In this document: positions 33,896 to 42,905 of the stretch, piece after piece
How positions within the stretch are numbered: the first letter of the stretch is position 1
Layout of the letters: each line of letters begins with the position of its first letter
Source of the DNA: Microbacterium horticulturae
GTDB taxonomy: Bacteria; Actinomycetota; Actinomycetes; Actinomycetales; Microbacteriaceae
NCBI RefSeq assembly: GCF_029094505.1
Contig: NZ_CP119108.1
Span: 124,001-188,000 of the forward strand
Direction: 5' to 3'
DNA length: 64,000 bases
Translations under genes and position numbers: made by a program
The notes under the pieces: model-generated
Databases searched by the model: none
Told to the model about the DNA's origin: nothing
What the model saw: only the letters and a program-made list of their open reading frames with translations

Positions 33896-34822
33896 ATGGG
33901 CGGCGTGGGCGAATCAGGCGCCGCGACGAGTCGGCAGCGGGAGCGGCGCGCGCTTCGGCTGTCGATCATCGTGTCGTGCGTGTTCGCCGTCGTGGCCGTC
34001 GTGTGGGGGCTGGCGACCGGGTCGCAGGTGATGCTGCTGGACGCGATCTTCACGCCGGTGAGCCTGCTGTCGACCTGGGCGGCGATGCTCGTGTCGAGGA
34101 TCGCGGCCGAGGCGCCGACGCGACGCTTTCCGTTCGGCCGCGACGCGCTGATTCCGCTGTTCGTGCTCGCGCAAGCGCTCGTGATGTTCGCGGGACTGCT
34201 CTACGCGATGGTCGAGGCGGTGAGAGTCATCATCGAGGGCGGGTCAGACGTCTCTGGTCTGTCGCTCACGCTGTACGGGGTGTTCGGCACGATCGTGTGC
34301 ACGGGAGCGTGGTGGATGCTGCGCCGCATGGCCCACGGACAGTCGCTGATCATCGCCGAGGCAGCCGGCTGGCTGTCGTCCATCGGCAGCAGCGTCGTGA
34401 TCGTGATCGGCGGCATCGCCGTGATGGTGCTTGAAGCCGCGGGATGGCGCTCCGTGACGCCGTATGCCGACTCCGTGCTCGTGCTCATCAGCGGACTCGC
34501 CCTGGCGGTGGTGCCTCTCTCGCTTGCGCGTCGCGGCGTGCGCGAGCTGCAGACCCCGCGGCCCGATGCGGATGTCGTCGCGCGGGTGAGCGCGGTCGTC
34601 GATGCGGTCCGGCGCCGGGAGGGACTGCCCGAACCGCGTCAGCGTCTCGGCCGCATGGGCAACGCGCTCATGGTCGAGCTCGCGTTCGTGCTACCTGAAG
34701 GCGTCGGCGACATCGACGGCGAAGACCGCCTGCGCCGGGGAGTCACGGAGGGGCTCGGCGACCTGCCGATGCAGCTGTGGTTGCTCGTCGAGTTCACGCG
34801 CGACGCGCGGCTCGTCGACTGA
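33896..34822 (+). CDS. Cation diffusion facilitator-like transporter with atypical metal site
   Basis: 308-residue CDF-family protein: five to six helices and a small C-terminal cytoplasmic domain (VVDAVRRREGLPEPRQRLG). In canonical CDF proteins helices 2 and 5 hold the HxxxD metal site; here the first is LLDAIFTPVSLLSTWAAM, keeping one Asp but not the second residue, so its transport specificity is doubtful. Start taken at ATG 33896; GTG 33905 is possible. Divergent from the SDR gene. Confidence 0.75.
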   Translation: MGGVGESGAATSRQRERRALRLSIIVSCVFAVVAVVWGLATGSQVMLLDAIFTPVSLLSTWAAMLVSRIAAEAPTRRFPFGRDALIPLFVLAQALVMFAGLLYAMVEAVRVIIEGGSDVSGLSLTLYGVFGTIVCTGAWWMLRRMAHGQSLIIAEAAGWLSSIGSSVVIVIGGIAVMVLEAAGWRSVTPYADSVLVLISGLALAVVPLSLARRGVRELQTPRPDADVVARVSAVVDAVRRREGLPEPRQRLGRMGNALMVELAFVLPEGVGDIDGEDRLRRGVTEGLGDLPMQLWLLVEFTRDARLVD

Positions 34823-34850
34823 CGGTGCGCCACACCGATACGCTCGCGGG

Positions 34851-35606
34851 ATGACCGTGACCGTGCTCGGCATCGACGTCGACGACGAGCTGGTCACGCG
34901 CTGGCGCGGCTGGCTCATGCCTGAGCGGCAGCCGTTCGTCGTGCCGATGGCCCTGGCCCGCCAGCGCGGATGGGCGGATGACCGTGCCGCCCTCGCGTTC
35001 GAGCTCGTCGACACGTTCGAGCTCTACGCGGTGATGCCCGATCAAGCCATCGTTCTACTCGACCGTGCGACCGTCCAGGAGTTGCCCGCCGAGGTTCGTC
35101 GCGCGCAGCCGGCCCCGCACCGCTGGCCGACGAGCGATACCGCGGCCGATACCACCCGCACGCTCCGATACATGGAGCGCGGTCGTGTACTCAGCCGGCA
35201 CCGCGAGGTCACCGAGGTTCAGTGGCGGGATGCCGCGGCGCTGGCGGGCGCGCGGAGCCTGGCCGGCACCTTCGTCGGCGGTAGCGGGCCGAACTGCTTC
35301 GGCGCCGTCATGGCGGCCGCGGGCATCCCCGGAGCGGCGGAGGAATGGATGCAACTGCCGCCGTTCGAGGACTGGCTCGCGGCATCCACTCGCCCCGGCG
35401 GTCGCGACGAAGACGCCGGCACCGTGCTGCTGTGGCGCGATACCGACGGCGCGCCCGCACACTCTGCAGTGACCCTCGGCAACGGATGGGTGCTGAACAA
35501 GGCGTCGCAGGGGTGGATGTCGCCCGTGCAGGTGCTCGCGGTGCGCAACGTGATCAGCCGGTCGCGGTTTCGCGGGCTTCGGCTCGAGCGCCGCCTACTC
35601 GTCTGA
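34851..35606 (+). CDS. Unknown protein with NlpC/P60-like Cys-His core
   Basis: 251-residue protein. The C-terminal 120 residues carry a likely papain-like core: GGSGPNCFGAVMAAAG (Cys nucleophile), LLWRDTDGAPAHSAVTLGNG (His on a following strand) and WVLNKASQGWMSPVQVL. The N-terminal half has no match I recognise and there is no signal peptide, so it is probably cytoplasmic, unlike wall-degrading NlpC/P60 enzymes. A TACGCT -10 is 6 nt before ATG 34851 (leaderless). It overlaps the convergent VOC gene by 12 nt. Confidence 0.72.
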   Translation: MTVTVLGIDVDDELVTRWRGWLMPERQPFVVPMALARQRGWADDRAALAFELVDTFELYAVMPDQAIVLLDRATVQELPAEVRRAQPAPHRWPTSDTAADTTRTLRYMERGRVLSRHREVTEVQWRDAAALAGARSLAGTFVGGSGPNCFGAVMAAAGIPGAAEEWMQLPPFEDWLAASTRPGGRDEDAGTVLLWRDTDGAPAHSAVTLGNGWVLNKASQGWMSPVQVLAVRNVISRSRFRGLRLERRLLV

Positions 35607-35999
35607 GCGCGGCGGGTTGTACATGAACTCGAGGCGAATGCCGTTGTCGTCCTCGACGAACGACGCGTAATAGCGGTCGGTGAAGCGCGGGTACTCCTTG
35701 GGCTCGCGCACGACCGTCCAGCCGGCGTCGGTCGCGATCTCGTGCAGCCGGTCGACCTCGGCGCGCGAGTCGGCGGTGAAGGCAAGGTGCTGCCAGCCGA
35801 CCCGGCCGTGCACATGCGGGCCGGTGCCAGTCTCACGGGCGCAATAGAGGAGCAGCTCGGTCTCGCCGTCGCGCGTCCACGACGTGCCGCGGTCGTAGTC
35901 GCTGCGGCCGTAACCGAGTGCCTTCATGATCGGATCGAACTGTTCGCGGCCGCGGTCGAGGTCGTCGACGGTGATTCCCAGGTGATCGAAGATGGGCAT
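35595..35999 (-). CDS. VOC family protein (glyoxalase/bleomycin-resistance fold)
   Basis: 134-residue protein with the paired beta-alpha-beta-beta-beta units of the vicinal oxygen chelate fold: FDHLGITVDDLDRGREQF, HVHGRVGWQHLAFTADSR and the metal/active-site Glu in DDNGIRLEFMYNPP. Three typical metal ligands (His at start, His in WQHLAF, Glu in RLEFM) are present. Substrate unknown (dioxygenase, lyase or antibiotic-binding). A TACACT box lies 6 nt upstream of ATG 35999, so it is leaderless. Confidence 0.87.
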   Translation of the reverse strand: MPIFDHLGITVDDLDRGREQFDPIMKALGYGRSDYDRGTSWTRDGETELLLYCARETGTGPHVHGRVGWQHLAFTADSRAEVDRLHEIATDAGWTVVREPKEYPRFTDRYYASFVEDDNGIRLEFMYNPPRSDE

Positions 36000-36060
36000 G
36001 CGCCGAGTGTAGAGGTGGGGTCCGACGTCGGTGTCGGCGGGCGCGGCTAACGTTGAAGGG

Positions 36061-38064
36061 GTGAGCACTCCCGCCGGCGAACCGTACGCAGACATCGTGT
36101 GGAGCGATGCCGACGCTCCGCCCGACGAGTGGGCGCCCCCGCCGGAGGACGACGGGTGGATGCCGCCGCCTGATGCTGCGCGCGCGACCGCGACCGCGCC
36201 CGGGCCCGCGGCATCCCGAATCTCCCCACCGCGCCGCGACTTCGCCGGCGCCGACCCGCTGCACGTGTTGCACGAGGTGTACGGATACGACGCGTTCCGC
36301 GGCGAGCAGGCCGCGATCGTCGAGCAGGTCGTCGCCGGCGGTGACGCCGTCGTTCTCATGCCCACAGGCGGCGGCAAGTCTGTGACCTACCAGGTGCCCG
36401 CGCTCGTGCGCGAGGGCACCGGTCTCGTCGTCAGCCCGCTCATCGCCCTCATGCACGACCAGGTCGACGCTCTGCTCGCCAACGGCGCGAGCGCGGCGTA
36501 TCTGAACTCGACGCAGACGCCGCAAGAGCGAGCGGCTGTCGAGCAGGCGTACCTCGCCGGCGAGCTCGACCTTCTCTACGTTGCGCCCGAGCGCCTCAAC
36601 CTCGCGCAGACCACGGCGCTGCTGCAGCGCGGCCGACTCAGCGTCATAGCGATCGATGAGGCGCACTGTGTGTCGCAGTGGGGTCACGACTTCCGCCCCG
36701 ACTATCTCGCGCTCGGCGATCTGGGCGAGCGTTTCCCCGGTGTGCCGCGCATGGCACTGACGGCCACGGCGACCCGCGAGACGCACCGCGAGCTCTCTGA
36801 GCGCCTGCACCTGCCTGACGCGAAGCACTTCGTCGCGAGCTTCGACCGGCCCAACATCCAGTACCGCATCGAGCCGAAGGTCGACGTGCGGCGGCAGCTG
36901 GTGCAGTTCATCCGCACCATGCCCGAAGGGTCGGCCGGCATCGTCTACGCGCTGTCGCGCAAGAGCGTCGAGGCGACCGCCGAGCATCTACGCGGTCAGG
37001 GCATCGACGCGCTGCCGTATCACGCGGGGTTGGATGCCGGCATGCGCGCCCGGCATCAGTCGCGGTTCCTGCGCGAAGACGGCGTCGTCATGGTCGCCAC
37101 GATCGCGTTCGGCATGGGCATCGACAAACCCGACGTGCGCTTCGTCGCGCACATCGACCTGCCCAAGTCGGTCGAGGGCTACTACCAAGAGACCGGCCGC
37201 GCCGGCCGAGACGGTGAGCCGTCCGTCGCCTGGATGGCGTACGGCCTGGGCGACGTCGTGCAGCAGCGCCGTCTCATCGATGCGTCGGAGGGTGACCGTA
37301 CCTTCAAGATGCGCCTCGGCCAGCATCTCGACGCCATGCTGGCGCTGTGCGAGACGGTGGGATGCCGCCGGCAGAACCTGCTCGGATACTTCGGACAATC
37401 CTCCGAGCCGTGCGGCAATTGCGACACCTGCCTGCAGAAGCCCGACACGTGGGACGGGCTCGTCCCCGCGCAGAAGATCCTTTCCACCATCGTGCGCCTG
37501 CAGCGCGAGCGCGGGCAGGCCTACGGCGCCGGGCACCTCATCGACATCCTGCGCGGAGCATCGACCGAGCGCATCGTGCGCTTCGGGCACGACAAGCTCG
37601 CGACCTACGGCATCGGCGCAGACCTTTCCGATCAGGACTGGCGCAGCGTCGTGCGCCAGCTGCTGGCCCGCGGCATCCTTGTGGCGAAGGGGGAGTACGG
37701 CACCCTTGCGCTCGGCGAGGCCGCAGGCCCTGTGCTGCGCGGCGAGACGGACGTGCCCCTGCGGCACGATGTGCTCGGGCGCGGCGGGTCGCGCTCGAGC
37801 GGCCGCGCCCGCAAGGCAGCCGCGGCCGAGTCGCTGCAGCCCGCCGACCGCGAGCTGTTCGAGGCGCTGCGCACCTGGCGCGGCGGCGTGGCCCGCGAGC
37901 AGGGTGTGCCCGCGTACATCGTCTTCGGTGATGCCACGCTGCGCGCCCTGGCCGAACACCGGCCGGGCTCGCTCGAGGATCTCGACGGCATCTCCGGCAT
38001 CGGTGCCAAGAAGCGCGAGGCGTATGGGCATGCCGTGCTCGAGGTCATCGCCGAGCACGCCTGA
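36061..38064 (+). CDS. recQ: ATP-dependent DNA helicase RecQ
   Basis: 667-residue RecQ. A 70-residue acidic, Pro-rich N-terminal extension precedes the helicase: GEQAAIVEQVV, motif I MPTGGGKSVTYQ, DEAH in IDEAHCVSQWGHDFRPDY, LTATAT, YHAGLDAGMRARHQ, GMGIDKPDVRFVAH, QETGRAGRDG. The RecQ-C zinc region shows GCRRQNLLGYFGQ and CGNCDTC; a winged helix and C-terminal HRDC (LEDLDGISGIGAKKREAYG) follow. It unwinds recombination and replication intermediates. Start GTG 36061, 7 nt after TAACGT. Confidence 0.95.
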   Translation: MSTPAGEPYADIVWSDADAPPDEWAPPPEDDGWMPPPDAARATATAPGPAASRISPPRRDFAGADPLHVLHEVYGYDAFRGEQAAIVEQVVAGGDAVVLMPTGGGKSVTYQVPALVREGTGLVVSPLIALMHDQVDALLANGASAAYLNSTQTPQERAAVEQAYLAGELDLLYVAPERLNLAQTTALLQRGRLSVIAIDEAHCVSQWGHDFRPDYLALGDLGERFPGVPRMALTATATRETHRELSERLHLPDAKHFVASFDRPNIQYRIEPKVDVRRQLVQFIRTMPEGSAGIVYALSRKSVEATAEHLRGQGIDALPYHAGLDAGMRARHQSRFLREDGVVMVATIAFGMGIDKPDVRFVAHIDLPKSVEGYYQETGRAGRDGEPSVAWMAYGLGDVVQQRRLIDASEGDRTFKMRLGQHLDAMLALCETVGCRRQNLLGYFGQSSEPCGNCDTCLQKPDTWDGLVPAQKILSTIVRLQRERGQAYGAGHLIDILRGASTERIVRFGHDKLATYGIGADLSDQDWRSVVRQLLARGILVAKGEYGTLALGEAAGPVLRGETDVPLRHDVLGRGGSRSSGRARKAAAAESLQPADRELFEALRTWRGGVAREQGVPAYIVFGDATLRALAEHRPGSLEDLDGISGIGAKKREAYGHAVLEVIAEHA

Positions 38065-38118
38065 GGCCGCAGCACCCGGTACCACCCGGGAGGTGAACGG
38101 CACGGCCACGCGTTCGTG

Positions 38119-38128
38119 CAATCGGTTG
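38119..38128. promoter_or_regulatory. Upstream LacI-type operator of the glucuronide operon
   Basis: CAATCGGTTG, an imperfect LacI-family half-palindrome, 56 bp upstream of an identical copy at 38175-38184. Two identical sites in the only leader of an operon that encodes its own LacI regulator suggest a DNA loop. Confidence 0.65.
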
Positions 38129-38174
38129 TACGTGGTAACACCAAACGAGCAGACCGGCTGAAGACAACATTTGG

Positions 38175-38187
38175 CAATCGGTTGACA
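38175..38187. promoter_or_regulatory. Promoter-proximal LacI-type operator overlapping the -35
   Basis: A second CAATCGGTTG (38175-38184) overlaps the -35 TTGACA (38182-38187). A repressor bound here would exclude RNA polymerase. Confidence 0.7.
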
Positions 38188-38210
38188 AGATGCGGAGACC
38201 GGCGCATCAT
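38182..38210 (+). promoter_or_regulatory. Promoter of the uxaC operon, apparently leaderless
   Basis: TTGACA (38182-38187), exact 17-bp spacer, CATCAT (38205-38210), then 6 nt to ATG 38217. Consensus -35 and the leaderless spacing make this the operon promoter. Confidence 0.7.
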
Positions 38211-38216
38211 GGAGTC

Positions 38217-39620
38217 ATGCCCGCGATGACGCACTCTCCCGCCCTGGCGCTGATGCCCGCCAACGAGAGCACCCGTGATGTCGCCCTCGAGCTGTACGCC
38301 GAGGTCGCCGACGCGCCGATCCTGTCCCCGCACGGACACGTCGACCCTGGCATGCTGCTGCGCGACGACCCGTTCGCCGACCCGGCCGAGCTGCTGATCA
38401 CGAAGGACCACTACGTCACCCGACTGCTGTTCGCCTCAGGGGTTCCGCTCGATGAACTCGGCGTCGGGCCCGCTGCGAACGCCGACCCGCGGAGCATCTG
38501 GCGCCATCTCGCCGAGAACTGGCACCGCTTCGCGGGCACCGCATCTGCGTATTGGCTCGAACACGAGCTGCGCACGCTGTTCGATATCGTCGACGAGCCG
38601 AGCGCCGAGAACGCCGACGCACTGTACGACACGATCGCCGCCTGGCTGCAGAACCCCGACTTCCGGCCACGCGCGCTGTTCGATCGCTTCGGCATCGAGG
38701 TACTCGCGACCACTGACGATCCGCTCGACGATCTCGCCGCGCATGCCGCGCTGGCGGCCGATCCGGACTTCCGCGGGCGCGTGCTGCCGACCTTCCGCCC
38801 CGATGCCTACCTCGATCCCCAGGCCGCCGGCTTCGCCGACCGCGTCACGCGTCTGCTTGAGAGCACCGGCCGCCCCGCCACCTTCGCCGGGTACGTGCAG
38901 GCCCTGCGCGATCGTCGCGCGTACTTCATTGAGCATGGCGCCGTCTCGGCCGACCATGGCGTGCTCGAGCCGTATACGACCGACCTCGACCCCGCCACCG
39001 CGCAGGACCTCTTCGCCCAAGCGCTGAAGGGCGCGCTCGACGCCCGGTCCGCCCGCGAGCTCCGCGGCCACATGCTCTTCCAGGCGGCGAAGATGAGCGT
39101 CGACGACGGCCTCGTCATGACCGTGCACCCCGGCGTGCGGCGCAACCATCACCGTCCGACCTTCGACGCGTTCGGTCCCGACACCGGGCACGACATCCCG
39201 GTCCGCACGGAGTACACCGAGAACCTCCGTCCGCTTCTCGAGGCGTTCGGTACTGAGAAGAACCTGCACCTCGTGCTGTTCACGGTCGACGAAACGAGCT
39301 TCTCGCGCGAGATCGCCCCCCTCGCTGGCTTCTACCCGAGCCTGTACATCGGGGCGCCGTGGTGGTTCCTCGACGCACCCGACGCCATCCTCCGCTGGCG
39401 AGCCGCCGTGACCGAGACGGCCGGTTTCTACCGTTCCAGCGGCTTCATCGACGACACCCGGGCGTTCCTGTCCATCCCGGCACGGCACGACACGTCACGA
39501 CGCCTGGATGCTGCGTTCCTCGCGCGACTGGTCGTCGAAGGGCGCATCAGCCGACCCACCGCCGGTCGCATCGCGCGCGACCTCGTCGACGCGATCCCGC
39601 GCGAGGTGTTCAAGCTGTGA
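38217..39620 (+). CDS. uxaC: Glucuronate isomerase
   Basis: 467-residue uronate isomerase of the amidohydrolase superfamily: metal-binding SPHGHVDPGMLLRD near the N terminus, a TIM-barrel with the typical FAETLFDxxD-like region replaced by LFDIVDEPSAENADAL, and MTVHPGVRRNHH. It converts D-glucuronate to D-fructuronate (and galacturonate to tagaturonate). First gene of the operon; start ATG 38217, because the promoter -10 is 6 nt away. It overlaps uxuB by 4 nt (GTGA). Confidence 0.9.
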   Translation: MPAMTHSPALALMPANESTRDVALELYAEVADAPILSPHGHVDPGMLLRDDPFADPAELLITKDHYVTRLLFASGVPLDELGVGPAANADPRSIWRHLAENWHRFAGTASAYWLEHELRTLFDIVDEPSAENADALYDTIAAWLQNPDFRPRALFDRFGIEVLATTDDPLDDLAAHAALAADPDFRGRVLPTFRPDAYLDPQAAGFADRVTRLLESTGRPATFAGYVQALRDRRAYFIEHGAVSADHGVLEPYTTDLDPATAQDLFAQALKGALDARSARELRGHMLFQAAKMSVDDGLVMTVHPGVRRNHHRPTFDAFGPDTGHDIPVRTEYTENLRPLLEAFGTEKNLHLVLFTVDETSFSREIAPLAGFYPSLYIGAPWWFLDAPDAILRWRAAVTETAGFYRSSGFIDDTRAFLSIPARHDTSRRLDAAFLARLVVEGRISRPTAGRIARDLVDAIPREVFKL

Positions 39621-41050
39621 CACACCAGTACACACCGGCCATGGCATCATCCCGCAGCACCGCGGCGCAGGCTCCTCTCGACCTGAACCGCGCGCATCTC
39701 GCCGTCGCCGGCATCCCGTCCGAACCCGCCCCGGTGCGCATAGTGCACCTCGGTCTCGGCGCCTTCCACCGTGCACACCAGGCCTGGTACACGCAGCGCG
39801 CCGGCGACGGCTGGGGCATCGCCGCCTTCACCGGACGCTCGCCGCGCGCGGCCGAGCCCCTCGCCGCACAGGACGGCATCTACGCCCTCGTCGCCCGAGG
39901 GGCCGCCGGTGACACGGTCGAGATCATCACGAGTATCAGCGAGGCGCGCGACGGAGCCGACCTCACCCGGCTCATCGAACTGCTCTCCGACCCGGCCGTC
40001 GGCATCGTGTCCCTCACCATCACCGAGGCGGGCTACCGGCTCGGCCCCGACGGAGAGCTTGACCGCGAAGACCCCGAGGTGCAAGCCGACGTCGCAGCGC
40101 TGCGCACCGCGACCCTGACCGCCGACGGGATGACGGCAACAAGGGGTCCCGTCACCCCGCTCGGGCGCCTCCTGCTCGGCCTTGCCGCCCGCTGCGCTGC
40201 GCACGCCGGCCCGATCGCGGTCGTCTCATGCGACAACATCCCCGCCAATGGCGATGTCACCCGGCGCACCCTGACGGCACTCGCGAGTGAGATCGACGAT
40301 GACCTCGCGCGGTGGATCGGCGAGGACGTCTCGTTCGTCAGCACGAGCGTCGACCGCATCACCCCGGCACACCACGGCGAGGTCGACGCGGTCGTTGAGC
40401 GCGGCTGGCACGACCGGGCCACGGTGGTCGCCGAGCCGTTCGCAGACTGGGTGCTCGAAGGCGACTTTCCCGCTGGACGCCCCGCCTGGCACACCGTGGG
40501 TGCGCGCTTCGTCGACGACATCCGGCCCTGGGAGGACCGCAAGCTCTGGCTGCTCAACGGGGCGCACACGATCCTCGCGGTCGCCGGCCCGGCTCGCGGG
40601 CACGCCACGGTTGCCGAGGCGTTCGCCGACGACGACTGCCGCGCACTCGTCGAGGCATTCTGGGCGGAGGCCGTCACCTGCCTGCCCGACGACGTCGAGA
40701 CCGTCGGCTACCGTGCGCAACTGGCCGAGCGCTTCGCGAATCCGCGTATCGCGCATCGGCTCGACCAGATCGCCGCCGAGACGACCACGAAGATCCGGTA
40801 CCGCATCGTGCCGATCGCAGCGCGCCTGCGCGAGCGAGGAGAGGATGCTGCAGCTTGCGCCGACGCGCTCGCCGCCTGGATCACCGCCGCCGTGGCCGTC
40901 ATCCCGACCGCCGACCGCGAGGGTGAGGCCGTGCGTGGCGCGGCATCCATCACCGACCCCGTCGCGGCGCTCCTGCACCTCGTCGGCGCCGACCTCGACT
41001 CCGAATTCATCGCCCGGGTGCGTTCCCGGGCACCCATCACCGCGCGATGA
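39617..41050 (+). CDS. uxuB: Fructuronate reductase / mannitol dehydrogenase family
   Basis: 477-residue long-chain polyol dehydrogenase. N-terminal Rossmann region HLGLGAFHRAHQAWYTQ, SVDRITPAHH, then the catalytic KLWLLNGAHTILA (Lys, Asn, His) that defines the family. By context it reduces fructuronate to D-mannonate with NADH. Start GTG 39617 overlaps the uxaC stop as GTGA; ATG 39641 is an internal alternative. Coupled to uidA downstream by ATGA. Confidence 0.85.
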   Translation: MTHQYTPAMASSRSTAAQAPLDLNRAHLAVAGIPSEPAPVRIVHLGLGAFHRAHQAWYTQRAGDGWGIAAFTGRSPRAAEPLAAQDGIYALVARGAAGDTVEIITSISEARDGADLTRLIELLSDPAVGIVSLTITEAGYRLGPDGELDREDPEVQADVAALRTATLTADGMTATRGPVTPLGRLLLGLAARCAAHAGPIAVVSCDNIPANGDVTRRTLTALASEIDDDLARWIGEDVSFVSTSVDRITPAHHGEVDAVVERGWHDRATVVAEPFADWVLEGDFPAGRPAWHTVGARFVDDIRPWEDRKLWLLNGAHTILAVAGPARGHATVAEAFADDDCRALVEAFWAEAVTCLPDDVETVGYRAQLAERFANPRIAHRLDQIAAETTTKIRYRIVPIAARLRERGEDAAACADALAAWITAAVAVIPTADREGEAVRGAASITDPVAALLHLVGADLDSEFIARVRSRAPITAR

Positions 41051-42849
41051 CGCGCAGAAAGGCAACCATGCTGACACCGAAGGTCACTGCCACCCGCGAA
41101 CTGCTCTCCCTCGACGGACTGTGGAGCTTCGCCGTCGACGACGACGCACTGCACACCCCCTGGGCGGCGCCGCTGCAGACCGAACTGCAGGCACCCGTGC
41201 CCGCCAGCTACAACGACCTCTTCATCGATCAGAAGATCCGCGATCATGTCGGCTGGGTCTGGTACCAGCGCACCGTGCGCGTGCCGCGCGGTTGGCGTGA
41301 CGAGCGCGTGCTGGTGCGGGTGGATGCGGCGACCCACCGCGGTGTCGTGTACGTCGACGACCGGTTGGTCGCCGAGCACGAGGGTGGCTACCTGCCCTTC
41401 GAGGCGGACATCACCGACCTCGTCACCGCGGGCGCTGAGTTCCGCCTGACAATCGGCGTCGACAACCGGCTGACACCCGACACGATCCCGCCGGGGACCG
41501 TCGTCACTCGCCAGGATGGCTCGCAGGCGCAGACCTACATGCACGACTTCTACAACTACGCCGGCCTGCACCGCACGGTCTGGTTGGCCAGCCGGCCGCG
41601 TGTGCACGTCGACGATGTGACCGTCGTCACCGACATCGACGGCGAGACCGGCGTCGTCGACTACCGCGTCGACCTGGACGGCGACGCCGAGGTGCGGGTG
41701 CGCCTGCTCGACGAGGACGGGCGGGCCGTGGCATCCACCACCGGCGCAGCCGGATCCCTGCGCGTCGAGGCCGCGCACCTATGGAAGCCCGGGGCCGCCT
41801 ACCTCTACTCGCTCGTTGTCGAGGCTGTCGACGGCGGGGTCGTGGTCGACGAGTATCCGGTGAACGTGGGTATCCGCACGGTGGCCGTGGACGGGGGACG
41901 GTTTCTCATCAACGGCGAGCCGTTCCACTTCACGGGATTCGGCAAGCACGAAGACACCGCCGTGCGCGGCAAGGGCCACGACAACGCGTACTTGGTCCAC
42001 GACTTCCAGCTGCTGGACTGGATCGGGGCGAACTCGTTCCGCACCTCGCACTACCCGTACGCCGAAGAGGTCATGGACTTCGCGGACCGGCACGGCATCG
42101 TCGTGATCGACGAGACCGCCGCGGTCGGCCTGAACAAGAAGATCGGCGGCGGCATCGCCGACATGCTCGGGGGCGCCGGCGACAAGGACTTCGCCGACGG
42201 TTTCGGGCCGAAGATGCAGGAGGCGCACAAGCGAGAGATCCGCGAGCTCATCGCGCGCGACAAGAACCACCCCTGCGTGGTCATGTGGTCGATCGCCAAC
42301 GAGCCTGACACGATGAGCGAGGGCACCGACACCTATTTCGAGCCCCTGTTCGCCCTCGCCCGCGACCTCGACCCGACCCGGCCGGTGACGTTCGTGAACG
42401 TCATGATGGCGCCGCCCAATGTGTGCCGGGTGTCGAAGTTCGCCGACGTCCTCTGCCTGAACCGCTACTACGGCTGGTACGTGGACGGCGGCGACCTCGC
42501 CACCGCCGAGGCGCACCTCGAGCAGGAGCTGCGCGGGTGGGAGCAGATGTACGGCAAGCCCATGATCATGACCGAGTACGGTGCCGACACCATCGCCGGC
42601 TACCACTCGGTGTGGGACCAGCCGTGGACCGAGGAGTACCAGGCCAAGATGCTCGACGTCTACCACCGCGTCTTCGACCGCGTCGAGACGATGGTGGGCG
42701 AGCAGGTGTGGAACTTCGCCGACTTCCAGACGTCGTCGGGCTTCTTCCGAGTCGACGGCAACAAGAAGGGCGTCTTCACCCGTGACCGCAAGCCCAAGGC
42801 CGCTGCTCACGCCCTGCGTGCGCGCTGGACTCGCATCATCGAGAACTGA
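41047..42849 (+). CDS. uidA: Beta-glucuronidase (GH2)
   Basis: 600-residue GH2 enzyme: N-terminal jelly-roll (LLSLDGLWSFAVDDDAL), immunoglobulin-like domain, then the barrel with acid/base E419 (WSIANEP) and nucleophile E510 (MTEYGADT). The NxK motif that contacts the carboxylate of the sugar is present as N572-K573-K574 (NKKGVFTRDRKPK), equivalent to N566/K568 of the E. coli enzyme, so glucuronidase specificity is well supported. No signal peptide, so it acts on imported glucuronides. Start overlaps uxuB (ATGA). Confidence 0.95.
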   Translation: MTRRKATMLTPKVTATRELLSLDGLWSFAVDDDALHTPWAAPLQTELQAPVPASYNDLFIDQKIRDHVGWVWYQRTVRVPRGWRDERVLVRVDAATHRGVVYVDDRLVAEHEGGYLPFEADITDLVTAGAEFRLTIGVDNRLTPDTIPPGTVVTRQDGSQAQTYMHDFYNYAGLHRTVWLASRPRVHVDDVTVVTDIDGETGVVDYRVDLDGDAEVRVRLLDEDGRAVASTTGAAGSLRVEAAHLWKPGAAYLYSLVVEAVDGGVVVDEYPVNVGIRTVAVDGGRFLINGEPFHFTGFGKHEDTAVRGKGHDNAYLVHDFQLLDWIGANSFRTSHYPYAEEVMDFADRHGIVVIDETAAVGLNKKIGGGIADMLGGAGDKDFADGFGPKMQEAHKREIRELIARDKNHPCVVMWSIANEPDTMSEGTDTYFEPLFALARDLDPTRPVTFVNVMMAPPNVCRVSKFADVLCLNRYYGWYVDGGDLATAEAHLEQELRGWEQMYGKPMIMTEYGADTIAGYHSVWDQPWTEEYQAKMLDVYHRVFDRVETMVGEQVWNFADFQTSSGFFRVDGNKKGVFTRDRKPKAAAHALRARWTRIIEN

Positions 42850-42905
42850 TCGTCCCGGGGCTGCCGCAGGCAGCCTGCGGGACTCCCATGGCAAAGGAGC
42901 CACAC

